Positions 1 to 11,195 of a DNA stretch of 64,000 bases are shown one piece after another. The notes under the pieces are model-generated. The model did no database searches. It was not told the DNA's origin and saw only the letters and a program-made list of their open reading frames with translations. The translations under genes were made by a program, and so were the position numbers. Positions within the stretch are counted from its first letter, which is position 1; every line of letters starts with the position of its first letter. This stretch comes from Nyssa sinensis (Eukaryota > Streptophyta > Magnoliopsida > Cornales > Nyssaceae): NCBI GenBank assembly GCA_008638375.1, contig CM018033.1, forward strand, positions 15,742,517 through 15,806,516, given 5' to 3'.

Positions 1-420
1 GTGTCACGCATACTATTCATATGTATATTACTGCGGTGCTTGAATGTCATTTAGGAATAAATGTACACTTTGCACATGCCACGCCTTAGCTTTATTTTTG
101 GCATTAGTACTACATCATACCAGCAGTTGAGCTGACCCATTCATGGGCAACATTTTTCAGATGAGGACCCTCCAGCTGCTTGAGACCCAGTGATGCTTTG
201 ATAGGGGGAAACACTTGTTATATTTTTGTCCATGAGACTTGTATATTGAAATGTAAGGGCTTAAGCCCGAATGACTCCTGAACGATGTATCTTATGTTAT
301 TTTGTGTAGTGATGGGAATGAATGCATATTTAGTAGATTTATATACCTTGTCCTTTTATTTATTTTATTTTCTATCTCGTCAGTCGCGCCTCAGGTTCGG
401 TCAGAATTCGGGGCGTGACA
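1..420 (+). mobile_element. 3' end of an LTR-like element (left end outside window)
   Basis: No coding sequence is visible. The stretch ends at 420 with TTCGGGGCGTGACA, a CA-terminated end typical of plant LTRs of the Gypsy kind. The sequence changes character immediately after it. I infer the tail of an LTR or solo LTR whose start lies left of the window. Weakly supported because only one end is seen. Confidence 0.4.
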
Positions 421-1525
421 CCACGATCTTTCCATTACTGCCAAGCTTGTACTCATGAATATATGTTCACTGTTATTGTTCCCACTTGGATATTGTTCTA
501 TCTGGTGGAAGTTTACTGATTGATACTTCATGACTTAATTTACTGTATTGAGGTCTATTCACTGTATGTTTATGTTACGATGTTCCATGCTTGTACACTT
601 CATATGGAATACAACAAAATCCTAATTTATGTTAAATGTCGGGTCTTGTGCTCAGACACATTACCCTTCTGATGCTATCTGATTGACTGGACCTACGGGT
701 CAATTTATGGAACCTACGGGTCAAATGGACATGTGGCAATGATGGCATTTTTACGCAGTGAGTTTTAATGGCATTTTATATGCCTTCATGTTAAAAGGGG
801 GGTATGCCGAGCCCCAAAAGATCGAGGGTCTGCCAAACGCTGAACAGAGTAAATGCATCGTTCATGTTGACTGTTATGTGATGTTCATTTGATTCATGTG
901 ATGTTTCATTTCACTACGAATAGTTCCATGTTGACAGTACCTTTATTCATTTGGCTCGATTGAGATTATTCCATTGTGGCAGTACATTTACGTCGATTGT
1001 GAATGTTGAATGTTCCCGTATTCATGTTATATCACTGTTCTTATTGGGTTATCATGCCTTACTGTTCATTGGCCATTTTGGCACCTTACTGTTGACTGAA
1101 ATTGTTTCCATGACTAGCTATCATGTTCATCCATGATCCTATATGTTCCATGATTACTCTAACCCCGTATTTGAGATAGGCATTTACTTATTGAGTTTGT
1201 AGCTCACCCTTTACTAAATTTTTTTCGGGTGAGAATGTTACAGAACCATAATAGGAGTTCAAGAGCGTAGGAAGACAGTTGAGGAGCGTGATAGTAGTGA
1301 ACGAAGTCTCTCCCATGTACTCACCACCTAAGAGTGGTTCATGATCAATTTATTGTTAGTTTAAGTTTGGTCTTTGAACAATAATTGTAATAAAGCTTCC
1401 GCACTTTAATGTCATGTTTATATTATTTACTATTATCATTGGTAAAAGAATGAAAAAAGTAGGGACGGCCATTGGGCTGGCCCCGCGACACGAGATCCAC
1501 ATACGGTGGGTTTCGGGTCGTGACA
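421..1525 (+). mobile_element. 3' part of a solo-LTR-like element, GGGTCGTGACA family
   Basis: Ends at 1525 with TTTCGGGTCGTGACA. It shares landmarks (CCTACGGGTC, a GGGTATGCC motif near 800-810, the CGACACGAGATC tail) with 5890-9497, 13404-17539 and, inverted, 18333-21054. The bases after it, GGCCG, match the same position in the LINE copy at 3669-3673, so it lies inside LINE sequence. Its 5' part is outside the window or broken by the element ending at 420. No credible protein is encoded. Confidence 0.55.
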
Positions 1526-2690
1526 GGCCGCGTGGGTTAAGTGCAAATTAAGCCTGTTTGAGATTTCAACCAATGAAATTATCATAAAGATCCATCCGTC
1601 CAAAAGAGGTGTTGAAAACTTCAACGTGAATTTGAATGTGTGAAATACACTTCGAAGGCCAAGTAGTTTTGTGGATTTTATATCTGTGTGGTATCTAGCT
1701 CCTATTTGGTAGTTGCAGCAGGATAGGCTGAATAATCATTTAAAAGATTGAAGTATTCTTTTTGGTGTTCTGTGATAGGGTAGTGGTAGTGTCTTAGGAA
1801 GTGATGATTTGCAGTAAGGTGTGTGTATAAGGATCTATCCTTTTTATTCCTTTCTTTTGCTCAACTTTTTTCTCTTCTGATTCTTCTTCTCCCTTTACCT
1901 GTCCTTTCTCTTTTTTCTTTCCTTTTCCTTTTTTATATCCTTGTCTCTTCTTTTTCTTCTCTAGTTCTCTTTCTTCTTCTTGGTTTGTTTTCTTTCTCTT
2001 CTAATTCTTCTTCTTTCTTTGTCTCTCTGTTCTTTTTTTTCTTTTTATATCCTTGTCTCTTCTTTTTCTTCTCTGGTTCTCTTTCTTCTTATTAGTCTGT
2101 TTTCTCTGGTTTTCTTTCTTCTTCTTTGATGCTTTTTATTTTGTTTTTCCTGTTAATTTTTTGGTTTCTTTCTCTAGTTGAAAATCTTGGACGGCTTTTG
2201 TTAATCTTCATCCATGTGAGATCAATGATAATATGGTCTAGTTGATGGTCATGGATTGCTAGGAATCATGTCTAAATGTTGGCTAGGTTTGGAATTATAT
2301 CACTACAAGAATAGTTCTAGTGGGTCCAAGCTGCTATTAGTTTTGCTAACCGGATTGGTGGTATCATTTTCAAGGATTGTTTATCTTTATGGATATATTC
2401 TCTTGTTATTGCAAATCAAAAGTGGTTATGGTTATGGTTATGGATGTTGTTACTACTAGGGCCTTTTTTTGGTATGGAAGTAACTAAAGGGTATCTTTTT
2501 TTTTACTTTTTTCTTTGCTTTGTGCTTGCATATGATAGGTTACAATCTTGATGCCAACCTAATTGGGATGAAGTTGTTAGCTTTGATGCTTTTCCACTTA
2601 GCTTTATTGATATGTTTTTAATTGTATACCTTGTACCCTTATTTTACATCAATAAAAGTATTTATTTCTTTTGTTGATCAAAATATATAT
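1526..2690 (+). mobile_element. LINE 3' end, copy A
   Basis: Nearly collinear with 3669-4312 plus 21173-21625: the C-terminal coding end (GGGTTAAGTGCAAATTAAGC), then a conserved 3' region with a CT-rich tract at about 1840-2160 and a terminal stretch ending in ATCAATAAAAG. The protein-coding part is truncated by the LTR-like element ending at 1525. The CT-rich open frame at 1823-2095 is low-complexity LINE 3' UTR, not a gene. The element directly abuts a duplicated WRI1 3' fragment, just as copy B abuts the intact WRI1 gene. Confidence 0.7.
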
Positions 2691-2697
2691 ATATAAG

Positions 2698-3034
2698 TCA
2701 ATCCTCGACTAGAGGCCAACATATCGAGTGATATCCCACTAATCTGTCTACCTTAATGTCATAGCTCATAAAAAGAAAGAAAAAAATATTTTTTATTTTG
2801 CCCTACTCATTTTATATGAAGGGGTGGAAAGGAACAATAGAAATGTTTGAATGTTTTCTATCCAACCCAACAAATCCCAAAACTAAACTCAAAGAAATCC
2901 AACAAGCCTAACAATCCTGACTAACTTGGCTTTTAGCTTACAAGAAACTGAAGGGGTGGTTGATAAAGAAGAAGGCGGTGACAACGATGACGATGATAAA
3001 GAAGAAGAAGAAGGTGAACTCAATGGTTTGAAAT
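2698..3034 (-). pseudogene. Duplicated 3' end of the WRI1-like gene (fragment)
   Basis: Closely matches 21898-22231, the 3' flank and last ~40 codons of the WRI1-like gene: the same Ser-rich stretch, then the SCK region, then the downstream flank with AGAGGCCAACATATC. A one-base deletion (TTTTAGCTT here against TTTTAGCCTT in the intact gene) shifts the frame before the stop, so even this fragment no longer encodes the native C-terminus. Similarity ends at about 3034, after the CTCAATGG box. Together with the LINE on its left it forms a tandem copy of the gene-LINE junction. No promoter or AP2 domain is present. Confidence 0.88.
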
Positions 3035-3109
3035 GTATAGGTATGGTTTAATTAGTTTGACCTTGATTTATAGGTTCACCCTTGGGTCTTTGGTGCTCGG
3101 GACGTGACA
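3035..3109. other. Duplication junction with an LTR-end remnant
   Basis: A short spacer between the WRI1 fragment and LINE copy B. It ends in CTCGGGACGTGACA, resembling the right ends of the LTR-like family in this window, so it may be a truncated LTR end left at the breakpoint. Too short for a firm call. Confidence 0.3.
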
Positions 3110-4312
3110 GTAATATCGGTTAAAGTGTTAAGGCCAAACTATCCTGGTTGCATTTTGTGGAAGAAATCAACCTCGGGTTTGTTCTCCGTTAATGCTTTAT
3201 ATAAGATGTATGAATCTCTTCTTGGCTCGAGAGTTGAAACATTAAATCTAGTATGGAAAAATCTTGCACCCCCTAGTGTTAAATCTTTTGGTTGGCTCTC
3301 TTGGCTTGGTAGAATGAAAATTGCAAATTATTTATCTAAATGTGGTATTATTAATGATAGAGAATCTGGGTTGTGTTAGTTTTGTAAATTGGAATTTGAA
3401 TATTTAAACCATGTTCTTCTTCATTGTAATATGGTTTGGAGAGCATGGGCGACTTACATTTGCAGGTGGGGTCTTTCATGGGTCCTAATTCGGTGCAGAA
3501 TGTGTCTGAATGGTGGATGGGTGTAAAATTTAAGAAAAATGTGAATCTGATTTAGAGGTCTATTCCATTAGCTATTAGATGCTACATGTGGAAACTCAGA
3601 AATGATTGTCTATATAATAAGATTCAACCTGACTGGGAAAGTATTTATGAGTTAATTGTTATGAGAATGGCCGCATGGGTTAAATGCAAATTAAGCTTGT
3701 TTGAGATTTCAACTAATGAAATTATCATGAAGATCCATCAGTCCAAAAGAGATGTCGAAAACTTCAGTGTGAACTACACTTTGAAGACATAGTAGTTTTG
3801 TGGATTTTATATCTCTATGTGGTAGCTGACTCCTATTTAGCAATTGCAATAGGATAGGTTGAATAATCATTTTGATGATTGAAGTATCCTTTTTGGTGTT
3901 CTGTGATAGAGTGGTGGTAGTGTCTTAGCAAGTGATGATTTGCAGTAGGGGTGTGTGTGGATCTATCCTTTCTATTCTTTTCTTCTGCTCATTTTTTTTC
4001 TGTTCTGATTCTTCTTCTTCCTTTGCCTGTTCATTCTCTAGTTTCTTTCCTTTTCCTTCTTTTATTTCCTTGTCTCTTCTTTTCTTCTCTGGTTCTCTTT
4101 CTCTTCTGATTCTTTTTCTTCCTTTGTTTGTCCGTTCTTTTCTTTTTCTTCTTTCCTTTTCCTTTTTTTATATCCTTGTCTTTTCTTTTTCTTCTTTGGT
4201 TCTCTTTCTTCTTCTTTGATGTTTTTTATTTTGTTTCTCCTACTATTTTTTTGGTTTCTTTCTCCAATTGAAAATTTTGGACAGTTTTTGTCAATCTTCA
4301 TCCATGTGATAT
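3110..4312 (+). mobile_element. LINE copy B, first part (zf-RVT domain), interrupted
   Basis: The reading at 3110-3480 gives a C-terminal reverse-transcriptase zinc-binding (zf-RVT) region: GLFSVNALYKMYESLL, VWKNLAPPSVKSFGWL, then C-x2-C and HVLLHC. An in-frame TAG falls between the first Cys and FCK, and further frameshifts follow, so it is dead. A second open piece (3586-3792, MWKLRNDCLYNK) is the usual C-terminal tail. The CT-rich 3' UTR tract (about 3960-4260) matches copy A. The element is cut at 4312 by the LTR retrotransposon and resumes at 21173. Confidence 0.85.
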
Positions 4313-4694
4313 TGTTGTTGCAAAAAATAGTCCATGCCTGTGATCCGGCAAAAAAGACTTAAAAAAAAAGAAAAGAGAACTCTCCGACAATCAAGTTAGT
4401 AAAAATAAAATAAAATATAACGTATATGTATAAAAAATAATGAATGTGTCTTTGAACATACCTGGCCCCTTTATTTATAGGGGTTAAGAGTCCTTAATTT
4501 TGGCAGTTTCCCATATTGATTAGAATTACTTACTTGCTTGACAAGGTTAAGGATTAGGGGTTGATCTTCCTAATTGGGATAGAATTTCTTTCCTATCTAA
4601 AAGACTTGTCATTTAAGATATATTCCTTATAGGTAGCTAACATTGGGGGTACTCATGTCGCATCCATAGTGGTGGGATATTTTTTGACATATCA
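4313..4694 (+). repeat. 5' LTR (382 bp)
   Basis: Begins TGTTGTTGCAAAAAATAG and ends GACATATCA. It aligns end to end with the 3' LTR at 18064-18332/21060-21172, with scattered substitutions. Those differences mean the insertion is not very recent. No tRNA-iMet primer site (TGGTATCAGAGC) follows; the next bases are GTTAGCCCTCCC. Confidence 0.9.
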
Positions 4695-5649
4695 GTTAGC
4701 CCTCCCACTTCCTGAGCCTTACCTGTTGGCTAGTTGGGTTAGGAAGTAGTAATATCGATCTAGACTGATAAAATCTTGAGTTGGAAAGAGTTGCACTGAA
4801 ATCTTTTAGAAGAGCTAGTGAACAAATCATGTTGGATGAGCCAATCTAAGCTCTTTAGAATAGTTGATGAACTGAACTTGAAAGAGCTGATGACTTGAGT
4901 TCAGAAAAGTAGATTACCTGAGCTCAGAAGAGCTGATGTCTAGTGCTCGAAAGAGCTAATGGCCTGAGCTAAATCTTGAATTTTCTTTCATTTTGCATAC
5001 AACTCATGCAATGGTTGCCATTGTGGACCTGCCCTGATGATATGGAGCAAATCGACAAACTCCAAAGTGAACTAGATGAGCTCCATCTTTAGTTGGGCAC
5101 TGCCCAATTCGTGGCCTCCAGTGTTGAAGAGAAGTTGAAGGAGGCTGCCAATGCCCACTTAATTCTTCAGTCAAAAAGAAATGCTCTAGCTAGAAACCTG
5201 GGGGCAACTAGGAGAAGGCTGGTAGAGTTCGAAGTTAAAGCTTCTCAAAAGTTAGTTGAGAGTGTGGAAACAGCCATGGCTCAGACCGAGAAGGATCTGA
5301 AGGCTGAAGTCGACAGACTAGGGGGAGAATTCATTGATTACGGCTACCGTATGTGCAAGCAGAAGCTCTTCAAAGGTTACTAGACTGCATAAGGTTCTGG
5401 TTTCAAAGGCCGAGATGATCGAAGAGGATGAGGAAAATGTTGGGACAGTAGAGCTTGTTGTCGATCTTCCCTAGTTTGGCTAGTAAGAGGCTTCAGTGCA
5501 AAAGAAAGAACCTGCCCTTACTTTTGGCTCTAAATTTCCAAGTTTTTGTGCTTAACTGCGTACTAACTTTGCTAACTTCCATAACTATCTTGAAGTATGA
5601 ATTAAATCAAATCTCTTGTTCTTTTGAGAGACCGTTGCAAAAAACTTAA
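4695..5649 (+). pseudogene. Retroelement interior with a broken coiled-coil (gag-like?) ORF
   Basis: Reading from the ATG at 5042 gives a Gln/Leu/Glu-rich helix (MEQIDKLQSELDELHL). An in-frame TAG at 5090 interrupts it. The frame then continues to 5383 as a strongly heptad-like, Ala/Lys/Glu-rich sequence ending FIDYGYRMCKQKLF. A shifted frame after 5383 continues acidic sequence (EMIEEDEENVGTVELV). This looks like the coiled-coil ORF of non-autonomous plant LTR elements, but I cannot name the family and see no zinc knuckle. The stops show it is not functional. Confidence 0.5.
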
Positions 5650-5889
5650 TTGAATGAAATGTTTAGACCTGTAACACTTATAATAAATATAAGGTTTTTA
5701 GTGGTCCGAATAGGTGGTAATGCCGCATAGAGAAATGGTTCAGGCTTGTAACGCTTATGCAAAGCATAAGGTTTTTAGGGTCTATACATGGGTGGCATTG
5801 CCATAATAGTAAATGGACCAGACTTGTAGCACTTGTAATGGATTCAAGGCTTTTAGGGGTCTATACATTGAGATGGACCAGACTTAAGG
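5650..5889 (+). repeat. 86-bp tandem repeat, left part
   Basis: Degenerate units built on a TGTAATGGAT.CAAGGCTTTTAGGGG core with a GGACCAGACTT box. The array is cut by the solo-LTR-like element at 5890 and resumes at 9498. Confidence 0.7.
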
Positions 5890-6260
5890 TGTAATACCCT
5901 GACCCGGGTTAGCACGTATACCGAGGTAGACCGGGTTGGGTATTGTACTATCAGATGTAACCGAGCTGTTAAAGCTTTATATATTATGACCTCATATGTA
6001 CTATACAACTATAGAACCTAAATAGTGTCAGTTATACAGTCAGTGTCAGGTAGTACCCGAGCTACCCAGGGCCATGCCTTGTAATGCGTGCACGCACGTA
6101 TTTCCATGCATGCATACGTAAATACACATGCATAGCTCGTGAAATATCAGGGTATGTATATGCGCTCAAAAATCAATATATACATGTATATATATGTATA
6201 AGATGGGTATAAATCATATATTATACATATATATAATTATAATATAGTATAATATATAAG

Positions 6261-6293
<33 letters not shown>

Positions 6294-9200
6294 TTAAAAG
6301 GTAAAAGAAAAGAAAAGAAATAAGGGAAAGGAAAGGAAGCTGCCAAGCAGCAGCATGTGGGTGTAGTGTGTGTGTGTGTCGGGTGATATAGGTGTGTAAG
6401 TGAGTGAGTTAGTGTGTGTATATATAATATACATATATGTTACAAATATCCCTTCCCCCATTAATGCAAACTGAAAAGAGGAAAAGAGAAATTTATGAGA
6501 TGGGATAGGTAGCCGAAATTGGGGACTGAAATTGGCGTGAGTCATAGAGAGAGAGAGAGAGAGAGAGAGAGAATGGAGAAGAGAGAGAGGTCGGTTGCTT
6601 TTTCTTTAAAACCAAAACATGCAAAGCATGTTTGTTCTCTTACGAAAGAAACCGAAAGAAGAGAAACTGAGGTGAATAGAGGAAGAATCAGAAGTAGAAC
6701 AAAGAGAGAAATCCTTGTAAACAGGTAAAATTCCAACTTTTCATATTTTTCCCTCTCTAAGATATCTTACATATATGTAAGAAAAATCGACTGTTTCATG
6801 TGTATATGATGTTTAGACTATATTTAGACTTGTTCAGGAATGATTTTAGGCCATGAAAACACCTAAAAACACCAAACCCAGAAGAGGCAGCCATTAAAGA
6901 CCTTGCTTGAAACAGGTCTGAACGAACTCTTACCAAGCCATATTTGGCTTACTAGGACCCCAAACTGAGACCATGAGGGTGTTAAAAACCCTGCTACGCA
7001 ACCACAAAACTCAAAGATTGACCTTCAAAAATCAACTTGCAGGTACGGGTTTCAAAACCCAACCTCACAAACTCACAATTAAACCTACCTTTGTTAATGA
7101 AATATGAAACCCCATGATGAAAGGATGATAACAGAACAAGCCCCATGAAGATTAAGCCAAAGATGAACATTTACAACCGACTTACAGGTCGGATTATCAA
7201 AACTGAAACCGAGCTAATGAGTTCGATTTGAACTCTCAAATGAATGCCAAGATGATCCTTATGATGCCAGAAACGTTTTAGAATCAAAACAATGGAGATT
7301 GGGTGAACCAAAATCCACGAAATAGAAGAAAAAGGAACCAGAAAATTAGGGCAACCGTCGTGGTCGAAGTGGGGAAGGTGACAGTGAGTCAACTCAGTTT
7401 TTAAAACCCAGGTTGAGTCGACTCGGACATGTGGCAGCACCTGGGCGTGCCACCGAATAATTGGAACGACAATGTTTTGTTTCAATTTTAAGTTTAAAAT
7501 ATTTAGGGCTGGCGTCAGCCCTACGCATTGAACCATGTGGACCGGACCGATTCACTTAAATCTTAACTGAACCAATCGGTTCAGACCGAAACTTATGAAA
7601 ATTAGATTTTTTACCCCAACTGTTTTTTGATTTATGCTGTGGCCCAATTTTTGAAAATTTTATGCGATTTGACCCCTGGAAAAATAATTAAATAATTAAA
7701 TTAATTATTTAATAAATAAAGTAAAATTACTATTTTGCCCCTAGGTCATAAATAGAGCAAATGAAGTCCAAATTAAACATGTGAATAGTGTATTTTAACA
7801 ATTTTGGGTATTCTGAAGCCAATAGCGAGGTTTGTTTTATGAGATGGGGTCCCAAAAAATAAAGACACGTAAAGGGGTAAAATGACCAAAATACCCCTAG
7901 TACCCCTAAAGCCAAATTGAAACCAGAGAAGGTCTAAATTGACTTTTTTCGACATTCTGGACTCAATGGTGAGGTCCAAAGTATGAAACGAAGTACAGAA
8001 AAATATGACACGTAAATAGGTAAATGACCATTTTGCTCTTTTACATACAAAAGTCCGAATTGAATTCCGCGAAAGCCTAAATTGACCTTGTACGACGTTC
8101 CGGATTCAATAATAGAGTCTATTTAAGTAGAAGAGAAACCAATAGTAAAGAGGCATAAAATTTGATGAATAGCATAACTTATGAAAAGGTAAATTGAGAT
8201 ATACTATCTATTGATGAATAGGGATTTCAAAGAGGAAGGAACAGTGACTTGGTATTATTGTGAAAAAATAGAAACGGTTTAAGTGTAAGTAATCTCTTAT
8301 CTCTGTACATGTTACATTCCCAGCCATGTCAACAGTTTTTCTTATATTATCAATTGTACTCCATACATACCAGAACGTTTATCAAGTCCACATTGATATT
8401 GTTTTATCTTGTGGAAAGTATTTATTGACTGTTGCATATCTTGATCATGATTTCTGTACACTCTGTACATAGGCCTCAAGGGGAAAGATCTCAGCAGCCT
8501 AGTTTATATTAGTCTGTTAAGGCAATAGTTTCTTTCGCTGCTGAGATAGTGTTATTGCATTTACTGTTCATTGAATTTAGCATGATCTCGATATATTATA
8601 TTGTAGCCGGATTTGTGCTCAGTCACAAACTCCATCGATGCTTACTAGACCTACGGGTCGAGAAAACGGAATAAAAAATGGTATTTAAAATGGCAGCTAA
8701 AGTGGGATCTGCGAGGCGAGTACTGAACCAACGGGTTAGTGCTTGGCTAAGAGATCGAGGAAAAAGAGAATAAAATGAATTAAGGGGTATGCCAGGCCCT
8801 AAGTTAAAGTGCATCCACATTGTTGTTATCAGTATCTCTTATTGATTATCATAGCTTGGTCATGTTATACCATTATGAATGATCATGAGATTTCACAGCT
8901 TTTTGAGTGCATATGATTATACTTGAGACAGCTCATGACTGTAGCTTGTATGATTATATTATCAGACAGATTTCATTGCTTTATCATTTGAGTTTCTATC
9001 ATTTGATATTGAGTTCTATATTCAGTGACTGGCTAGCACATCTGCATTTATCCTAGTTCTTTTATGGATAATGCTTTCTATATTCATGTACACATGGCAG
9101 AGCAAAGGAGAATTATTTATTGGGCTTTAGTTAGCTCACCCCAAACTTACCACCCCTTTCAGGAAATGAAGCTGTAGAAGAGCAGTAACAGTCAACTAGA

Positions 9201-9497
9201 TAGCAGTGGACATTACTTTTGAAGTTGCAGTGTAATACTTAGTACAGACAGTCTTATAGCTCTCCCATGTTATCCACGTCTTAGGGATGAACAGTTGTAT
9301 TCAAAAATTTTGTATTCCGCATTTTGTAAACATATACATATATATCACATGCAGCTTTTATTTATTTTTTTTCGCATTTAATTGTTGCATGTTAGTAGCA
9401 CTAATGTGTTGCAAGTTGAGACCCTTGGTTCGACAAGCAGCGTCGGATCGAGTGCGCGACACGAGATTCGCATAGGGTGGGGTCTCGGGTCGTGCCA
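5890..9497 (+). mobile_element. 3.6-kb solo-LTR-like element, GGGTCGTGACA family
   Basis: Starts TGTAATACCCTGACCC and ends GGGTCGTGCCA (TG..CA). It is flanked by TAAGG (5885-5889) and TAGGG (9498-9502), a probable 5-bp target-site duplication with one mismatch. It splits the 86-bp array. The interior holds AT, GT and GA microsatellites (about 6250-6570) and shares conserved blocks with 14300-15900. No internal coding domain is seen. The GA-repeat open frames at 6519-6736 are low-complexity artefacts. A solo LTR is the simplest reading; its internal region would have been lost by LTR recombination. Confidence 0.75.
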
Positions 9498-10024
9498 TAG
9501 GGGTCTGTGCATTATGATGGACCAGACTGGGGGGTCTATGCATTGAGATGGACCAAGACTATTGCACTTGTAATAGATAAAAGGCTTTTAGGGGGTCATT
9601 GAAATGGACCACCTATAGCACTTGTAATGGATACAAAGCTTTTAAGGGTCATTAAAATGGACTAAACCTAGGGGTCTGTGCATTAAGATGGACCAAGCCT
9701 ATAACATTTGTAATGGATACAAGGTTTTCAGGGGTCATTGAAATGGACCAAACCTAGGGGTCTGTGCATTAAGATGGACCAAGCCTATAGCACGTGTAAT
9801 GGATACAAGGCTTTTAGGGGTCATTGACATAGACCAGACCTGAGGGTCTGTGCATTAAGATGGAACAAGCCTATAGCACTTGTAATGGATATAAGGCATT
9901 TAGGAGTCATTGAAATGAACCAAACTTGGGGGTTTGTGCATTAAGATGGACCAAGCCTATAGCACTTGTAATGGATACAAGGCTTTTAGTAGTCATTGAA
10001 ATGGACCAGATCTAAGGTCTGTGT
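9498..10024 (+). repeat. 86-bp tandem repeat, right part (about 5-6 units)
   Basis: Units of about 86 bp repeat the boxes TGTAATGGATACAAGGC, GGGGTCATTGAAATGGACC and GTCTGTGCATTAAGATGG. They differ by a few substitutions each. They belong to the LTR retrotransposon interior and continue the array at 5650-5889. Confidence 0.85.
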
Positions 10025-10054
10025 AATATAAATCCCGTGATTTTTACATAACTG

Positions 10055-10345
10055 GTGAAAGCTATGCTAGCCATTATGTGCCTCATCTTGCATATAATAT
10101 TCCTCATGATCAAATCTTCTGGCGAGGTTGGCAATATTAACGGGTGTAACATTTATGCACCACTTTACAAGAACCATGTGCTTAAAAATGGCTCCACTGG
10201 TTCTGTCAATGATTTAGATCCTTGCTCCGGCATATACCTGGTGTCCTATTTGAACTGTCATAGCAGTCAAAAACATGGACAACAAAATCACCGAAGTCTG
10301 AAAGCACGTCAGTATCATTTTGTGATAATTGTTCCCTGCAAGTAC
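10055..10345 (+). pseudogene. Serine carboxypeptidase-like gene fragment
   Basis: The + frame contains [19 protein letters not shown], then [19 protein letters not shown] and SYLN. This matches the region of plant serine carboxypeptidase-like proteins (vacuolar or secreted S10 peptidases) with the pattern GNIN.Y.IYAPLC, FDPCS and YLN.P.VQ. The expected Cys after IYAPL is Tyr here. After YLN the frame drifts through small indels and loses the VQKALHAN motif. The catalytic Ser, Asp and His regions are absent. It is a captured fragment, the only one of the block on the + strand. Confidence 0.72.
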
Positions 10346-10357
10346 CATAGCATGGAT

Positions 10358-10648
10358 CTACAATTCATACCTATGAGACCCGGTGGCTTGAAGAATCAGT
10401 CCATGCTCACACAGTTGGTCAAGCATATCAGGCGAGTAGTGTACTCGCTCTACTATTTTTATCAAGCAAGTTGTTGCATTTTCTACAAGCTGACCATCCT
10501 CGTACTGAAGTAGATTGCACAATATTGGAATTGCCTCCATGAGAGATGGATATTCATATGGAAGTTTATTACATATATTGTCCACAATTAAAAGTGCAAC
10601 TCTCTGCACACTTGTTGAGAAAAAATCAATATAATTTAGAACAACCAT
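10358..10648 (-). pseudogene. HECT E3 ligase UPL3/UPL4 ARM-region fragment
   Basis: The - frame reads LNYIDFFSTSVQRVAL, then [27 protein letters not shown] and [14 protein letters not shown]. This is the armadillo-like region near the N-terminus of the plant ubiquitin ligases UPL3 and UPL4. [10 protein letters not shown] favours a UPL4-like source. About 90 codons stay open, but nothing of the catalytic HECT domain is here, so it cannot be an active ligase. It ends shortly after HGLI in unrelated sequence. Confidence 0.82.
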
Positions 10649-10899
10649 TATTACCTACCGAAAATTCCTGGCCTTGATTGGGTACAGAGGGATTTTCTTC
10701 TTCTATTTGAATTCCAGCAGTCATGCCACTCGTTCTATTTCGTTGATTATTTCTTTCTGCTGTCAAAATCTGTGTAGCCACCACTCCCGTCAGGACTTCT
10801 ACGGATGCCGCCACCTTAACCTCTATTATTGTCGTAGTAGTCACATCGCCTCCATCAACGAGGCCATCGCGTTCACTTGAATACAAAGGACTAAGAGAA
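10649..10899 (-). other. Unassigned segment between UPL and U-box/ARM fragments
   Basis: A - frame at 10626-10886 is open and reads GDVTTTTIIEVKVAASVEVLTGVV. A second frame gives a Gly/Tyr/Asp-rich reading (DYYDNNRG, SPDGSGGYTDFDS) like an RNA-binding protein tail. I cannot choose between them or name a parent gene. It is probably another captured piece. Confidence 0.3.
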
Positions 10900-11035
10900 A
10901 TTTTGAAGTACAGAGATTAACCCCAGTCTCCTCTCAGGTTCTTATGATCTTCCTCAATGATATCACAACCTCTTCTTGTTCAAATATTTGAGAATTCTTG
11001 AGTTTAGTAATGATCTTGTCCTCTTTGGATGAGTT
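10900..11035 (-). pseudogene. U-box/ARM E3 ligase (PUB38-41 type) fragment
   Basis: The - frame shows EDKIITKLKNSQIFEQEEVV, ISLRKIIRT, then a TGA, then EETGVNLCTSKFL. Plant U-box/ARM proteins of the PUB38-41 group have the pattern EIITKLK..QVFEQEEA.ISLRKITRTRE..RVSLCTP..L. The TGA stands where that family has Arg (CGA to TGA would do it), so the fragment carries a nonsense mutation. Neither the U-box nor the remaining ARM repeats are present. Confidence 0.7.
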
Positions 11036-11195
11036 AGGTTTAGGGTTTCGGTAAGGGATAAAGACGAAGAAGACACAAGCAGGCCTGTAGGTATGGGGGG
11101 AGACCACTGATTCATCGAAAGTCGAAGAGGAGTGAGGCATGCGTGGTGTCATAGCCGTCTTCATACTATGTTAATCGATGAAGATGAAAAAAAGG

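Noticed and set aside
1823..2095. 90-codon Phe/Leu/Ser-rich open frame like a membrane protein
   Set aside because: It is a CT-rich low-complexity tract of the LINE 3' UTR. The same tract recurs at 3932-4219 without sequence-constrained codons.
5093..5383. Host coiled-coil protein gene
   Set aside because: It lies inside the LTR retrotransposon, has a stop upstream in frame and a frameshift after it, and lacks a credible start ATG.
6294..6736. Overlapping open frames on both strands around the GA and GT repeats
   Set aside because: Microsatellite-driven frames inside a solo-LTR-like element, with no family features.
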